From Terrabacter tumescens (GTDB lineage Bacteria; Actinomycetota; Actinomycetes; Actinomycetales; Dermatophilaceae): DNA of 64,000 nt. Positions 32,258 to 40,514 of the stretch are shown here, in pieces. Position numbers and translations under genes: made by a program. Each line of letters starts with the position of its first letter. The stretch's first letter is position 1. The notes under the pieces were generated by a model. It saw only the letters and a program-made list of their open reading frames with translations, searched no databases and was not told the DNA's origin. The DNA is taken from NCBI RefSeq assembly GCF_014646815.1, contig NZ_BMNZ01000010.1, positions 40,517-104,516 on the forward strand, given 5' to 3'.

Positions 32258-33307
32258 ATGCTCACTGCCCTACCCGCCGCCACCCCGGCGCCGCCCGCAG
32301 GCTCGCTCGAGTCGATCGGCTCGCCCACGCTGTGGATCGCGACGATCGCCGGCGTCGCCGCCCTCTTCGTCGTCGACTTCCTCATCACCCGCCGCCCGCA
32401 CGACCCGAGCATGCGCGAGGCGATCGGGTGGTCGGTCTTCTACATCGCCATCCCCGTCGTCTTCGGCGGCTGGCTGTGGTGGCAGTACGGCTCCCAGCAG
32501 GGCGTCGAGTACTACACCGGCTACCTCGTCGAGAAGTCGCTCTCGGTCGACAACCTCTTCGTCTTCATCATCCTGCTGTCGGCGTTCGCCGTGCCGCGCG
32601 AGCTGCGCCAGCGGGTGCTGCTCATCGGCGTCGGTGGCGCACTCGTGCTCCGCGGCATCTTCATCGCGCTCGGCGCGCAGATGATCGCCAGCTTCGCCTG
32701 GACCTTCCTGCTGTTCGGCGCGATCCTGCTCGCCACGGCCGTCAAGGTCGGCCGCGACGCGCTCTCGCACTCCGACCACAGCATCGACGTCGACCAGCTG
32801 CGCAGCGTCAAGCTGATCCGCCGCTTCTACCCCGTCACCGACACCTACGAGGGCACCAACCTCACGGTGCGCAAGGACGGCAAGCGCGCCCTGACGCCGC
32901 TCGCCCTCGTCGCGATCGCCATCCTCGGCACCGACATCGTCTTCGCCATCGACTCGGTGCCCGCGGTCTACGGCATCACCGGCGACCCCTACCTCGTCTT
33001 CGCGACGAACGCGTTCGCGCTGCTGGGCCTGCGGGCGCTCTACTTCGTCCTCGAGGGCGCTCTGGCCAAGCTCGTCCACCTCGGCCACGGGCTGTCGCTC
33101 ATCCTGGCCTTCATCGGCGTCAAGCTCGTCCTGCACTGGGCGCACGGCGTGTGGCCCGGCGTCCCGGAGATCCCGACGCTGCTCTCGCTCGGCGTCATCC
33201 TCGGCATCCTCGCCGTCGTCACCGTGACGAGCCTGCTCTCCAACCGGCGCTCCGACGAGCCCGCCGGAGAGCCCGAGGACGAGAAGTCGTCGGTGCCGCA
33301 GGGCTGA
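32258..33307 (+). CDS. TerC-family membrane protein (Mn exporter type)
   Basis: 349 aa, about nine helices. The two acidic repeats of the family are present: EKSLSVDNLFVFIILLSAF and GTDIVFAIDSVPAVYGITGD. Homologues Alx and YkoY export Mn2+ or load secreted enzymes with it. ATG 32258 follows GAGGAG; the longer frame from 32138 would translate the riboswitch and is rejected. A perfect hairpin follows the stop. Confidence 0.93.
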   Translation: MLTALPAATPAPPAGSLESIGSPTLWIATIAGVAALFVVDFLITRRPHDPSMREAIGWSVFYIAIPVVFGGWLWWQYGSQQGVEYYTGYLVEKSLSVDNLFVFIILLSAFAVPRELRQRVLLIGVGGALVLRGIFIALGAQMIASFAWTFLLFGAILLATAVKVGRDALSHSDHSIDVDQLRSVKLIRRFYPVTDTYEGTNLTVRKDGKRALTPLALVAIAILGTDIVFAIDSVPAVYGITGDPYLVFATNAFALLGLRALYFVLEGALAKLVHLGHGLSLILAFIGVKLVLHWAHGVWPGVPEIPTLLSLGVILGILAVVTVTSLLSNRRSDEPAGEPEDEKSSVPQG

Positions 33308-33312
33308 CGAGC

Positions 33313-33350
33313 TCGCCACACGGCATACGTGGTCGTATGCCGTGTGGCGA
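33313..33350. terminator. 17-bp perfect hairpin from two facing motifs
   Basis: TCGCCACACGGCATACG at 33313-33329, loop TGGT, then the exact reverse complement at 33334-33350. It lies between the convergent terC and lipoprotein genes and probably ends both. Two ACACGGCATACG copies make up the stem. Confidence 0.85.
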
Positions 33351-33436
33351 CGTCACGAGGCAGGCGTCCCGCCGGGTGCGGGGCGCCTCCCTCGTCTGCG
33401 GCACCGGTCCGGCCCGTCCCCGGCCGGTGCCGCGCC

Positions 33437-34090
33437 TCAGCTCGTGGCGCTCGGGGAGGGTGAGCCGCCGGGCTGGGACGTCATGACCTTGAAGACGACG
33501 GCGCGGGCGGTGGGGTTCGTCGCGCCGACGCCGGTGACGAGCGCCTTGGCGCCGACCTTGACGGCCGAGATGGTGGAGTCGGCGCCCTTGCCCTGGGACC
33601 GCTGCCGCACCTTCGTGTCGGCACCGACCGAGAAGGTCAGGGAGAAGCCGTCCTTGGCCTTGACCGTGATCGACGTGCCCGAGACGGCCGTGACGTCGCC
33701 GCGGATCGCCTGGTGAGTGACCGGGCCGGTCTTGCCCTCGGTGACCCACGTGCCGTGCAGGGCCCGGAGCAGGCGGGCGCGCAGACCCTTGCGGTCGCCC
33801 GCGCCGGCGTCGGCGCCCTGGGTGGCATCGGCGCCCTGGCTGGTGTCGGCCGACGCCGGGGTGACGAGGGCGGCGTCGACGAGGGCGGCGTCGACGAGGT
33901 CCACGGTGTCGCGGTCGGTCGCCGCGTCCTGCTGGGACTGGGCCTGGGCCCCGATCGCGCTCGCGGCGGTGCCGGTGGAGTCGGTCTTGGAGCAGGCCCC
34001 CAGGGCGAGGCTGCCCAGCACGAGGACGGCAGCGCCCAGGGTGGTGGAGGAGCGGAGCAGGCCGGTCGTCCGGCGCGTGTCGGTGTTCAT
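33437..34090 (-). CDS. lipoprotein with DUF5666 domain
   Basis: 217 aa. The signal peptide ends in the lipobox LGAC, with C33 lipidated, so it sits on the outer face of the membrane. A linker about 35-105 is repetitive (VDAALVDAALV, ADATQGADA). The C-terminal 100 residues are a DUF5666 beta domain (IRGDVTAVSGTSITVKAKDG, VRQRSQGKG), which has no known role. Monocistronic. Confidence 0.8.
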   Translation of the reverse strand: MNTDTRRTTGLLRSSTTLGAAVLVLGSLALGACSKTDSTGTAASAIGAQAQSQQDAATDRDTVDLVDAALVDAALVTPASADTSQGADATQGADAGAGDRKGLRARLLRALHGTWVTEGKTGPVTHQAIRGDVTAVSGTSITVKAKDGFSLTFSVGADTKVRQRSQGKGADSTISAVKVGAKALVTGVGATNPTARAVVFKVMTSQPGGSPSPSATS

Positions 34091-34161
34091 GACCCCTACG
34101 CTCTCGCGTGCAGGTGAAGCCCCGGTCCGCGTCGTGTTCGGATCGTGTTCGGGCGCCCTCG

Positions 34162-34539
34162 TCAGCCGGGCACCGTGTCACCGGGGAAGGCCACGCAGGG
34201 CCGCACCTCGTGGGTCATCATCCCCGCGAGAACGCACGGGTCGGCCGCCATGACCTCGTCGGCGACCTCGGGGACCACGGTCATGACGGCGGCGCCGGCG
34301 ACCTCGTCGGACAGGACGGGGCAGAGCACCGCGATCACCCCGCCGGCCCGCAGGCCGACCATGCGTCGCTGGTGCTCGCGCTCGATGGCCTCCGCGCCCT
34401 CCTGGTGCCGGCCGGGCGCCCACCGCAGCACGAGCAGGCTGAACGGCTGCGCGGTCGCGGCCACCTCCTGCACCTCGTCGTCGGTGGCGTGGGGCAGCGC
34501 GGTCACGTCGGCCACGGTCAGGTGCGTGCTGTCGCCCAC
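34162..34539 (-). CDS. YCII-related protein
   Basis: 125 aa of the dimeric alpha/beta barrel YCII group: FSLLVLRWAPGRHQEGAEAIEREHQRRM, then AVLCPVLSDEVAGAAVMTV and the final HEVRPCVAFPG. These small proteins may act as lyases or hydrolases; the role is unknown. GTG 34539 starts 4 bp after the stop of the flavin or F420 oxidase-like gene, so the two form one operon opposite HxlR. Confidence 0.68.
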   Translation of the reverse strand: MGDSTHLTVADVTALPHATDDEVQEVAATAQPFSLLVLRWAPGRHQEGAEAIEREHQRRMVGLRAGGVIAVLCPVLSDEVAGAAVMTVVPEVADEVMAADPCVLAGMMTHEVRPCVAFPGDTVPG

Positions 34540-34543
34540 GGGG

Positions 34544-34924
34544 TCACACCCCCAGCTTCTGGTGGTCGACGTCGACGAGCGCCACGACCCGCTCGACGTC
34601 CCGGCCGTAGGGCGCGCCGACGTACTTCATCGCGAGGTCGTCGACCGCTGCCCACCCCGCGTCGCCGTCGAGCCACTCCACGACCCGACCCCGCAGGACG
34701 ACGGGGGTGAAGGGGGCGTCGGGCGGGGTGAGCGAGATGGCGACGCGCGGGTCGCGGCGCAGGTTGCGGGCCTTGCGCGAGCCCGGTCCGGTGAGGAAGG
34801 CGACGCGGTCGCCCACCGTGCCGATCCAGAGCGGCACCGAGTGGGGGGAACCGTCGGGAAGAGTCGTCGCGAGGTGGGCGATCGGGGTCCCGTCCAGGAC
34901 GGTGCGGACGTCGTCGTCGAGCAT
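34544..34924 (-). CDS. PPOX-class F420/FMN-dependent small oxidase-like protein
   Basis: 126 aa split-barrel protein. IAHLATTLPDGSPHSVPLWIG, KARNLRRDPRVAISL and RGRVVEW are the family blocks for binding F420 or FMN; actinobacterial members of this size generally use F420. AAGGAGC lies before ATG 34924 and excludes the start at 34993. It is divergent from the HxlR regulator and followed by the YCII gene. Confidence 0.85.
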   Translation of the reverse strand: MLDDDVRTVLDGTPIAHLATTLPDGSPHSVPLWIGTVGDRVAFLTGPGSRKARNLRRDPRVAISLTPPDAPFTPVVLRGRVVEWLDGDAGWAAVDDLAMKYVGAPYGRDVERVVALVDVDHQKLGV

Positions 34925-35006
34925 GTCGAGCTCCTTCGCAGTGCGGTCGTCGTCTGTTCGCCGCCTCCGAGTTCCGTGAGGAGACTCTGCCACGCTAGCA
35001 GGCGAA

Positions 35007-35036
35007 GTTCCTTGAAGGAACCCCGAATGTTAGTCT
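35007..35036. promoter_or_regulatory. HxlR operator palindrome and promoter
   Basis: GTTCCTT-G-AAGGAAC at 35007-35021 is a perfect 15-bp palindrome between the divergent genes. The -10 box TAGTCT (35031-35036) is 6 nt from ATG 35043 (leaderless). Confidence 0.7.
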
Positions 35037-35042
35037 GCTCCC

Positions 35043-35495
35043 ATGCAGCGCACGCAGTTCGGCGACATGTCATGCTCCATCGCCCGCACGCTCGACGTCA
35101 TCGGCGAGCCGTGGTCGCCACTGGTCCTGCGAGACGTCTGGGTCGGCATGACGAGGTTCGAGCAGATCCAGTCCGACCTCGGGATCTCCCGCAAGGTGCT
35201 CACCGAGCGGCTCCACCACCTGGTCGAGCAGGGCGTGCTCGAGCGGCGACCCTACGACGCACGTCCCCGCTACGAGTACCACCTCACCGAGAAGGGCACC
35301 GAGCTCGTCGAGATGCTCATGGTCATGGTGAAGTGGGGCGACCGTTGGCTCGCGGGCCCGGCCGGCCCTCCGGTGCTCTACCGCCACCGTGCCTGCGGCG
35401 AGATCGCCGAGGTCGACCCCCGTTGCAGCAGCTGCGGCGAGCCGATGCACGCGGACGACGTCGACCTGCTCCCGGGGCCCGGCGCAGCAGGCTGA
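35043..35495 (+). CDS. HxlR-family regulator with zinc ribbon
   Basis: 150 aa. The winged helix reads CSIARTLDVIGEPWSPLVLRD (in parts), FEQIQSDLGISRKVLTERLHHLVEQGVLER. The C-terminus adds a ribbon with four ligands in CGE...CSSCGEP plus the preceding RHRAC, a feature of some HxlR proteins. It probably represses itself and the divergent PPOX-YCII operon through the palindrome at 35007, responding to a reactive small molecule. Confidence 0.88.
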   Translation: MQRTQFGDMSCSIARTLDVIGEPWSPLVLRDVWVGMTRFEQIQSDLGISRKVLTERLHHLVEQGVLERRPYDARPRYEYHLTEKGTELVEMLMVMVKWGDRWLAGPAGPPVLYRHRACGEIAEVDPRCSSCGEPMHADDVDLLPGPGAAG

Positions 35496-35510
35496 GCCCG
35501 AGCCGGCCCG

Positions 35511-36107
35511 TCAGGTGCTCTGGTAGAAGGGCGGGTCGCACGTCGGGGACCCCGTCGGGAAGGGGACCCGCGACGAGCACGGCGGGAACGCCGGGATCGA
35601 GACGCCCGGGACGACGACGGGCGCGTGATCGGTGTCGTCGCAGTCGTGCCCCCACGGGACCGTCATCGACAGCGTGACGCCCTGGTTCGCGCTGTTGTCG
35701 GAGTTGGCGTAGACGATGATCTTGACGGAGGCCCCTGGAGCGATGGACGTGCAGTAGGCCGGGACGATGCCGACGACGGTGAACGGCAGCCCCGACGAGC
35801 TGATGCTGATCGACGACTTGAGCACGATCGCCTTGTACGTGTTGTTGGTGACGAGCAGCGGGATCGCAAAGGCCTTGTCGGGGTTGAGACCGGGCAGCCC
35901 CGCGAAGACGTCGGCGCAGCCCTGTGCGCTGTTGCCCGGGAGCTTGCAGGCCGTGCCGACCGCATTGGTGGGCGAGGGGCCGGACGCGGCGATGGCCGGG
36001 GCGGCCGAGGCGACGACGACCGCCGGCACGGACCAGGCCGCGCCCCTGGTGACGGTGCGCCGGGAGACGCCCCTGCGCTGCGGTGTGCGCACGTGCTCAC
36101 GGGTCAT
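35511..36107 (-). CDS. Tat-exported protein of unknown function
   Basis: 198 aa. The N-terminus has a twin-arginine signal (VSRRTVTRGAAW, then a hydrophobic stretch ending AIAAS). The mature part is rich in beta residues, Asn and Pro, with several cysteines (ACKLPG, GCADVF, YCTS, DCDD, PPCSS, TCDPP) that may form disulfides outside the cell. I do not recognise the family. GGAGGAT before ATG 36107 sets the start. Confidence 0.68.
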   Translation of the reverse strand: MTREHVRTPQRRGVSRRTVTRGAAWSVPAVVVASAAPAIAASGPSPTNAVGTACKLPGNSAQGCADVFAGLPGLNPDKAFAIPLLVTNNTYKAIVLKSSISISSSGLPFTVVGIVPAYCTSIAPGASVKIIVYANSDNSANQGVTLSMTVPWGHDCDDTDHAPVVVPGVSIPAFPPCSSRVPFPTGSPTCDPPFYQST

Positions 36108-36291
36108 GGGGATCCTCCGGAACTGCGGTGCCGAGCCTGACGCGCTCCGCCCGGCGGAAGAGCGCCGACGGACCCCAGATGCGTGAGCCACCCGATGGTG
36201 ACGTGTCGTCACGGTAGCGAGCACAGGTCAGGCGACACCGCCACTTCGCGGCTCTCGGCGGGCAATCACCCCGAGGAGGTGATGGCGAAGC

Positions 36292-36314
36292 ATCCCTTTC
36301 CACACCAAAGGGAT
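36292..36314. terminator. small hairpin ATCCCTTT...AAAGGGAT
   Basis: 8-bp stem with a 7-nt loop in the 250-bp gap 36108-36356, beyond the 3' end of a minus-strand gene. The right-hand arm set is A/T-rich compared with its surroundings. The rest of the gap holds nothing recognisable. Confidence 0.45.
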
Positions 36315-36356
36315 TCACCGGATGACGAGAGCGTGCCCCGCAGTTCCCGCTATCCG

Positions 36357-36827
36357 CTACCCGCCCAAGGCTGCGTCGAGGGCCATGACGGCTGCCAGGT
36401 CGACGGCGACTGCCACGACGAGCGTCCCGATCATCAGGGCGACCTTCACGCCGTCGCGCTGGTCGCCCCGCACGATGCCCATGTTGACGGCCGTCCCGCC
36501 GAAGGCGACCCCGAAGCCGATCGCGCCCTGGACCAGGAGCAGGGTCAGCATCGGCAGCAGCGCCAGGACCTGCTGGAGTCTCGGGGTGTCCGGACCGGTC
36601 GCGTACTCCGTGCCGCCGACGACGAGGGCCGGGTGCGCCCGAGCCAACCCGCCCTTGATCTTCGCCTCGACGGAGCCGGACGCTCCCGGGAGCGTCAGCC
36701 GGTTGCGGGGGAAGCCGTGGGGCTTGACCTGACGTCCGTCGACGGTGAACCGGTAGCCGCTCCAGAACGAGAAGTCGGTCGAGACGGTGCCGGCCACCCC
36801 GGGGATGGTGAGGTCTGCGAATCCCAT
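36357..36827 (-). CDS. small membrane protein, unknown
   Basis: 156 aa. The N-terminal 80 residues are strand-rich and polar (GFADLTIPGVAG, SFWSGYRFTVDGRQV), then two membrane helices (about 85-110 and 127-150). I do not recognise it. ATG 36827 was chosen because the frame upstream reads low-complexity Arg/Pro. It lies between an exported-protein gene and an amidohydrolase gene on the same strand. Confidence 0.55.
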   Translation of the reverse strand: MGFADLTIPGVAGTVSTDFSFWSGYRFTVDGRQVKPHGFPRNRLTLPGASGSVEAKIKGGLARAHPALVVGGTEYATGPDTPRLQQVLALLPMLTLLLVQGAIGFGVAFGGTAVNMGIVRGDQRDGVKVALMIGTLVVAVAVDLAAVMALDAALGG

Positions 36828-36898
36828 GGCACGGATGATGGCAGGTCGTCGGCCGCTGGGGCCGCTTGGCGGTCGGGTCCTTCGTGTCCTTCGTCCCG

Positions 36899-38278
36899 TC
36901 AGGCGAAGATCGGTCCGACGGCGGGGTAGGCCGCGGTGAGCGCGGTGCGCACCGCCGTCAGGGACGGCACGTCCGCGCCGCCCTGGTAGCCGGTGTCGAG
37001 GCGCATCGGCTTGCCCCACGCGGTGAGGTCCTCGATGGTCGGGCCGGTCGCGGCCCCGGAGAGGGCCGCGAACCAGTCGGCCCGGGCATAGGTGACGTCG
37101 CCGCCGATGCAGACGAGGTCGACCCACGACGGGTCGGCGAGACAGACGTTCTCGTACGGGTCGCTGTGGTGGCGCTCGAGCACGACGAGGTCGGCCGGCC
37201 GCCCCTCGGCCAGCGAGCCCAGGTGCTCGTCCAGCCCGGCGAGGCGTGCCGCCACGGACGTCACCATGGCGACCAGGTCGGCTGCGGCGACCGGGTGCCC
37301 CTGTCGGGCGAGCTCGCGCCGGGCGACCTTCATCTCCCCCAGCAGGCTGGTCGACCCGGACGGCAGCCAGTCGGCGCCGAGCGCGACGGGCATGCCGGCC
37401 GCCAGGGCTTCGCCGGCCAGCGTCGTCTCGCCGTAGAGCCGGAGGTTCGACTGCGGCGACCAGACGAGCCGGCAGCCGAGCCCGGCGACGGTGTGCAGGT
37501 CGTCGGCGGTGAGGGCCGTCCCGTGGATGATGTTCGTCGCCGGGGTCGCACCGCCGAGGTCGAGGAAGTGCTGGAACTCCCTGGCGCTCACCGCGTCTCC
37601 GCGCCGCCCCTCGGACAGGTGCAGGTAGAACGCGTTGACGTCACCGGCGGCGATCCGCTTCATGACGGCCTCGAAGCTCGGCAGCCCGAACGACCCGGAC
37701 GGCAGGTCGATCATCGATCGCGCCCGGTGCGCGCCGAAGGCCCACTGGTCGATGTTGCGCACGAGCGGCTCGGACGAGGCGCTGCTCGCGCCCGACGCGC
37801 CCTGGATGCCGGTCACGCCGCCGACGAGGGCGCGCACCTCGGCGTAGCGGGTCTGGGTCTTGGGCGGGACCCGCGTCAGCAGCGTGTTCTGCGGGTCGCG
37901 GACGAGCTCCTGGTAGGGCTTCGAGCGACGCCACGCGTAGCGGTTGTCGTAGAGCTTCGGCGGCTCCCAGGCCGCGAAGACGTTGAACTCCGGGTGCCCG
38001 TGCAGGTCGAGCAGGCCGGGCAGGATGACGCCGTCCGTCTCGAGCACCTCGACGTCCGTGGGCTTCTGCTTGGACACGCGGTCGACGAGCCCGCCGGAGA
38101 CGGTGACGTAGCCGCTCGACCACGCACCGTCCGGGGTGATGACGGCGCCGTGCAGCGCGAACGGCGCCGGGGGCAGCGCGCGCGAACGGCGCGTCGGCTC
38201 GGGCAGCTCCTCGGTGATGCCGCGGGTGTAGGCCTCGTCGAACGGCCCCGCGGCCGCGTTGATCACAGTGCCGGCCAT
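36899..38278 (-). CDS. amidohydrolase (metal-dependent, imidazolonepropionase-like)
   Basis: 459 aa. A TIM-barrel hydrolase with the first metal motif HxH in GLLDLHGHPEF, further His in NIIHGTAL and the late Asp in LGADWLPSGS; the outer beta-sandwich holds VITPDGAWSSGYVTV and PADLVVLE. The substrate is probably a cyclic amide or deaminated base. ATG 38278 follows AAGGGAG. Its start overlaps the end of the UDG-like gene by 16 bp, so the two are coupled. Confidence 0.85.
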   Translation of the reverse strand: MAGTVINAAAGPFDEAYTRGITEELPEPTRRSRALPPAPFALHGAVITPDGAWSSGYVTVSGGLVDRVSKQKPTDVEVLETDGVILPGLLDLHGHPEFNVFAAWEPPKLYDNRYAWRRSKPYQELVRDPQNTLLTRVPPKTQTRYAEVRALVGGVTGIQGASGASSASSEPLVRNIDQWAFGAHRARSMIDLPSGSFGLPSFEAVMKRIAAGDVNAFYLHLSEGRRGDAVSAREFQHFLDLGGATPATNIIHGTALTADDLHTVAGLGCRLVWSPQSNLRLYGETTLAGEALAAGMPVALGADWLPSGSTSLLGEMKVARRELARQGHPVAAADLVAMVTSVAARLAGLDEHLGSLAEGRPADLVVLERHHSDPYENVCLADPSWVDLVCIGGDVTYARADWFAALSGAATGPTIEDLTAWGKPMRLDTGYQGGADVPSLTAVRTALTAAYPAVGPIFA

Positions 38279-39096
38279 GTCCGGGCTCCCTTCGGGACGA
38301 CGACGCTGATCGTCGCGCGCTTCGTCTGCGTGTCGGCGCCGGTGCGGGTCGCCCAGGCGTCCACGTCGCGCCACCACGCGGGCGCGCCTGCCGGGAGGTC
38401 GATCTCGGGGATCGGCGCGAGGTCCGTGGGACCCCACGACGCCGCATACGGAGTCAGGTCGGTCGGCCCCTCGGGCGTCACGTGGGCCGCGAGGTCGCCG
38501 AGGTGCTCGTTCCAGTTCGTGAGCAGGGCGGCCGTCGTCTCGGCGAGCGGCTTGCCGGATGCACGCGCGAATCCCTCTGCGTACGTGGGGTGCCGGATCG
38601 CGGCCAAGTGCAGTGTTGCTGCCACGTCGGGCTGCGTCTTCGCCCACATCCGGTAGGCCGTGGCCGCGAGGTCGCCGAGCGCGACCACCGCGGTGACGCC
38701 CGTGCCGACGAGCAGCGCGTCGAGCCAGCGGTGCCGGTAGTCCGCGATGTGCGCGTCCTTGGCGTGCCTGCTGCCGGCCGCCTGCCCGAAAACGCTGTAG
38801 AGGTACACGTTGACCATGACGTATGCCGTGTCGACACCGACCTTCGCGAGCAGTCCCTGCACGCGCTGGCCGGCCTCGCCGACGAGGATGCGCCGTGAGA
38901 TCGCCTCGTGCGTCGCAGGGTCCTGGCCGAGGACCAGCACGCGGGCGCTGCCGTCGAGCCGCCCCCGGTGGAAGATCGGTCCCCACTCGGTGCGGAAGTC
39001 CCCCGACGGGTAGACGTCGTCCCCGGGATAGTCGGCCACGAGGGACGCGAACGGCTCGGCGCCGTACCCGACGCAGCTCTGGTGCACCACGGCCAT
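38263..39096 (-). CDS. uracil-DNA glycosylase-like protein
   Basis: 277 aa. RVLVLGQDPATHEAISRRILVGEAG is the water-activating motif region of the UDG superfamily, and AIRHPTYAEGF fits the second (H-P) motif. The long C-terminus and the RILVGEAGQRVQGLL stretch are unlike classic UDG, so base specificity is open. It may remove damaged bases. GGAGGTC precedes ATG 39096. It contains one full CGTATGCCGTGT motif (38820). It is coupled to an amidohydrolase, an odd partner. Confidence 0.78.
   Translation of the reverse strand: MAVVHQSCVGYGAEPFASLVADYPGDDVYPSGDFRTEWGPIFHRGRLDGSARVLVLGQDPATHEAISRRILVGEAGQRVQGLLAKVGVDTAYVMVNVYLYSVFGQAAGSRHAKDAHIADYRHRWLDALLVGTGVTAVVALGDLAATAYRMWAKTQPDVAATLHLAAIRHPTYAEGFARASGKPLAETTAALLTNWNEHLGDLAAHVTPEGPTDLTPYAASWGPTDLAPIPEIDLPAGAPAWWRDVDAWATRTGADTQTKRATISVVVPKGARTWPAL
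38820..38831 (-). repeat. dispersed motif in UDG-like gene
   Basis: CGTATGCCGTGT; on the coding strand it reads DTAYV. Confidence 0.65.
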
Positions 39097-39182
39097 GGCT
39101 GACCTCCACCCGATCGACGGCCTTGTCAGTGCAGGGTGATTCGACGGTAGTCCTGATACATCGGGCGCGTCGGCGGAACCGC

Positions 39183-40478
39183 TCAGTCCTCGCCGGACGC
39201 CCGGCGCAGCAGGATCGCCCGCTCGGCGTCGTTCTGCGTCATCTCGGCGGCGCGCGCGAACTCGGCCCGCGCCTCGCTGTCGCGACCGAGCCGGGCGAGG
39301 AGGTCACCGCGGACACTGGGCAGCAGGTGGTAGTCGGCGAGCGCCCCTGCGACGACGAGCCCGTCGACGACCTCGAGTGCGGCCGCCGGCCCCTCGGCGT
39401 AGGAGAGCGCCACGGCCCGGTTGAGGTCGATGACCGGCGACGGCCGGATCGCGGCGAGCTGCGCGTAGAGCGCGACGATGCGGCCCCAGTCGGTCGCGTC
39501 GGCCGTGCGGGCGCGCGCGTGGCAGGCGGCGATGGCTGCCTGCAGCACGTAGGGCCCGGCCCCGCCCCGCTCGGGGTCGACGAGCGACACCGCACGGTCG
39601 AGGGCGGCGAGTGCGTGCCGGATGAGGGCCCAGTCCCACGTCGTGCGGTCCTGGTCGAGGAGCAGGACCGGCTCGCCGTCGCGGCCGATGCGGGCCCGGG
39701 TGCGCGAGGCCTGGATCTCCATGAGCGCGAGCAGCCCGTGGACCTCGGGCTCGCCGGGCGCGAGGGCGGACAGGACGCGGCCGAGCCGGATCGCCTCCTC
39801 CATGAGGTCGCCGCGCACCCAGTCGCGACCGGACGTCGCGGCATACCCCTCGTTGAAGATGAGGTAGACGACCTCGAGGACCGACGCCAGCCGCGGGGCC
39901 AGCTCGGCCCCGGACGGCACCTCGACGGTGATGCCGTCCTGGCTCAGGGTGCGCTTGGCGCGCGAGATGCGCTGGGCGATGGTCGGCTCGGTGGTGAGGA
40001 AGGCGCGGGCGATCTCGCGAGTGGTCAGGCCGCCGATCATCCTCAGGGTCAACGAGATCCGCGCCTGTGCGGTGAGGGCCGGATGGCACGCGGCGAAGAC
40101 GAGCCCGAGGACGTCGTCGTCGATGTCCTCGAGGGCCGCGTCGAAGTCGCCCTCGACCAGCTCGGCCACCCTGAGCTCCTCCATGTGTCCGACCTGCTGC
40201 AGCTTGCTCGCGAGGTTGACGTCGCGCCGGATGCGGTCGATGGCGCGCCGGCGCGCGGTCGAGGTGAGCCACGCACCGGGCTTGTCGGGGATGCCGTCGC
40301 GTGGCCACTGCTCGAGCGCCTGCACGAACGCGTCCTGCGCGAGGTCCTCGGCCAGGCCGACGTCGCCGATGACCCGGGCGACGACGGCAGTCACCTTGGC
40401 GGCCTCCATGCGCCACACGGCCTCGAGCGTGCGCTGGACGTCGTCGGTGGACAGGCGTGGTCCGGTGGTGGGTGACAC
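39183..40478 (-). CDS. ECF42-type sigma factor
   Basis: 431 aa. Sigma region 2 (VGLAEDLAQDAFVQAL, GAWLTSTARRRAIDRIRR) and region 4 (LTTREIARAFLTTEPTIAQRISRAKR) are followed by a long helical C-terminal extension (about 190-430) with repeats, the mark of ECF42 (DUF6596) factors that act without an anti-sigma factor. Its usual partner, a DGPF protein, is encoded 36 bp upstream and may be its target. GTG 40478 is the start. Confidence 0.9.
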   Translation of the reverse strand: MSPTTGPRLSTDDVQRTLEAVWRMEAAKVTAVVARVIGDVGLAEDLAQDAFVQALEQWPRDGIPDKPGAWLTSTARRRAIDRIRRDVNLASKLQQVGHMEELRVAELVEGDFDAALEDIDDDVLGLVFAACHPALTAQARISLTLRMIGGLTTREIARAFLTTEPTIAQRISRAKRTLSQDGITVEVPSGAELAPRLASVLEVVYLIFNEGYAATSGRDWVRGDLMEEAIRLGRVLSALAPGEPEVHGLLALMEIQASRTRARIGRDGEPVLLLDQDRTTWDWALIRHALAALDRAVSLVDPERGGAGPYVLQAAIAACHARARTADATDWGRIVALYAQLAAIRPSPVIDLNRAVALSYAEGPAAALEVVDGLVVAGALADYHLLPSVRGDLLARLGRDSEARAEFARAAEMTQNDAERAILLRRASGED

Positions 40479-40514
40479 CCCGTCACTCTGGCACGAAGGG
40501 GTGTCGGGACGGGG

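Noticed and set aside
36281..36929. ORF starting ATGGCGAAGCATCCC after GAGGAGGT
   Set aside because: Spacing is only 2 nt and the frame runs antisense to the gene at 36357-36827 with no recognisable protein.
36899..39109. One 736-aa frame covering both the amidohydrolase and the region of the UDG-like gene
   Set aside because: The first part is Arg/Pro-rich shadow of the UDG-like gene; the amidohydrolase begins at ATG 38278 with a ribosome site.
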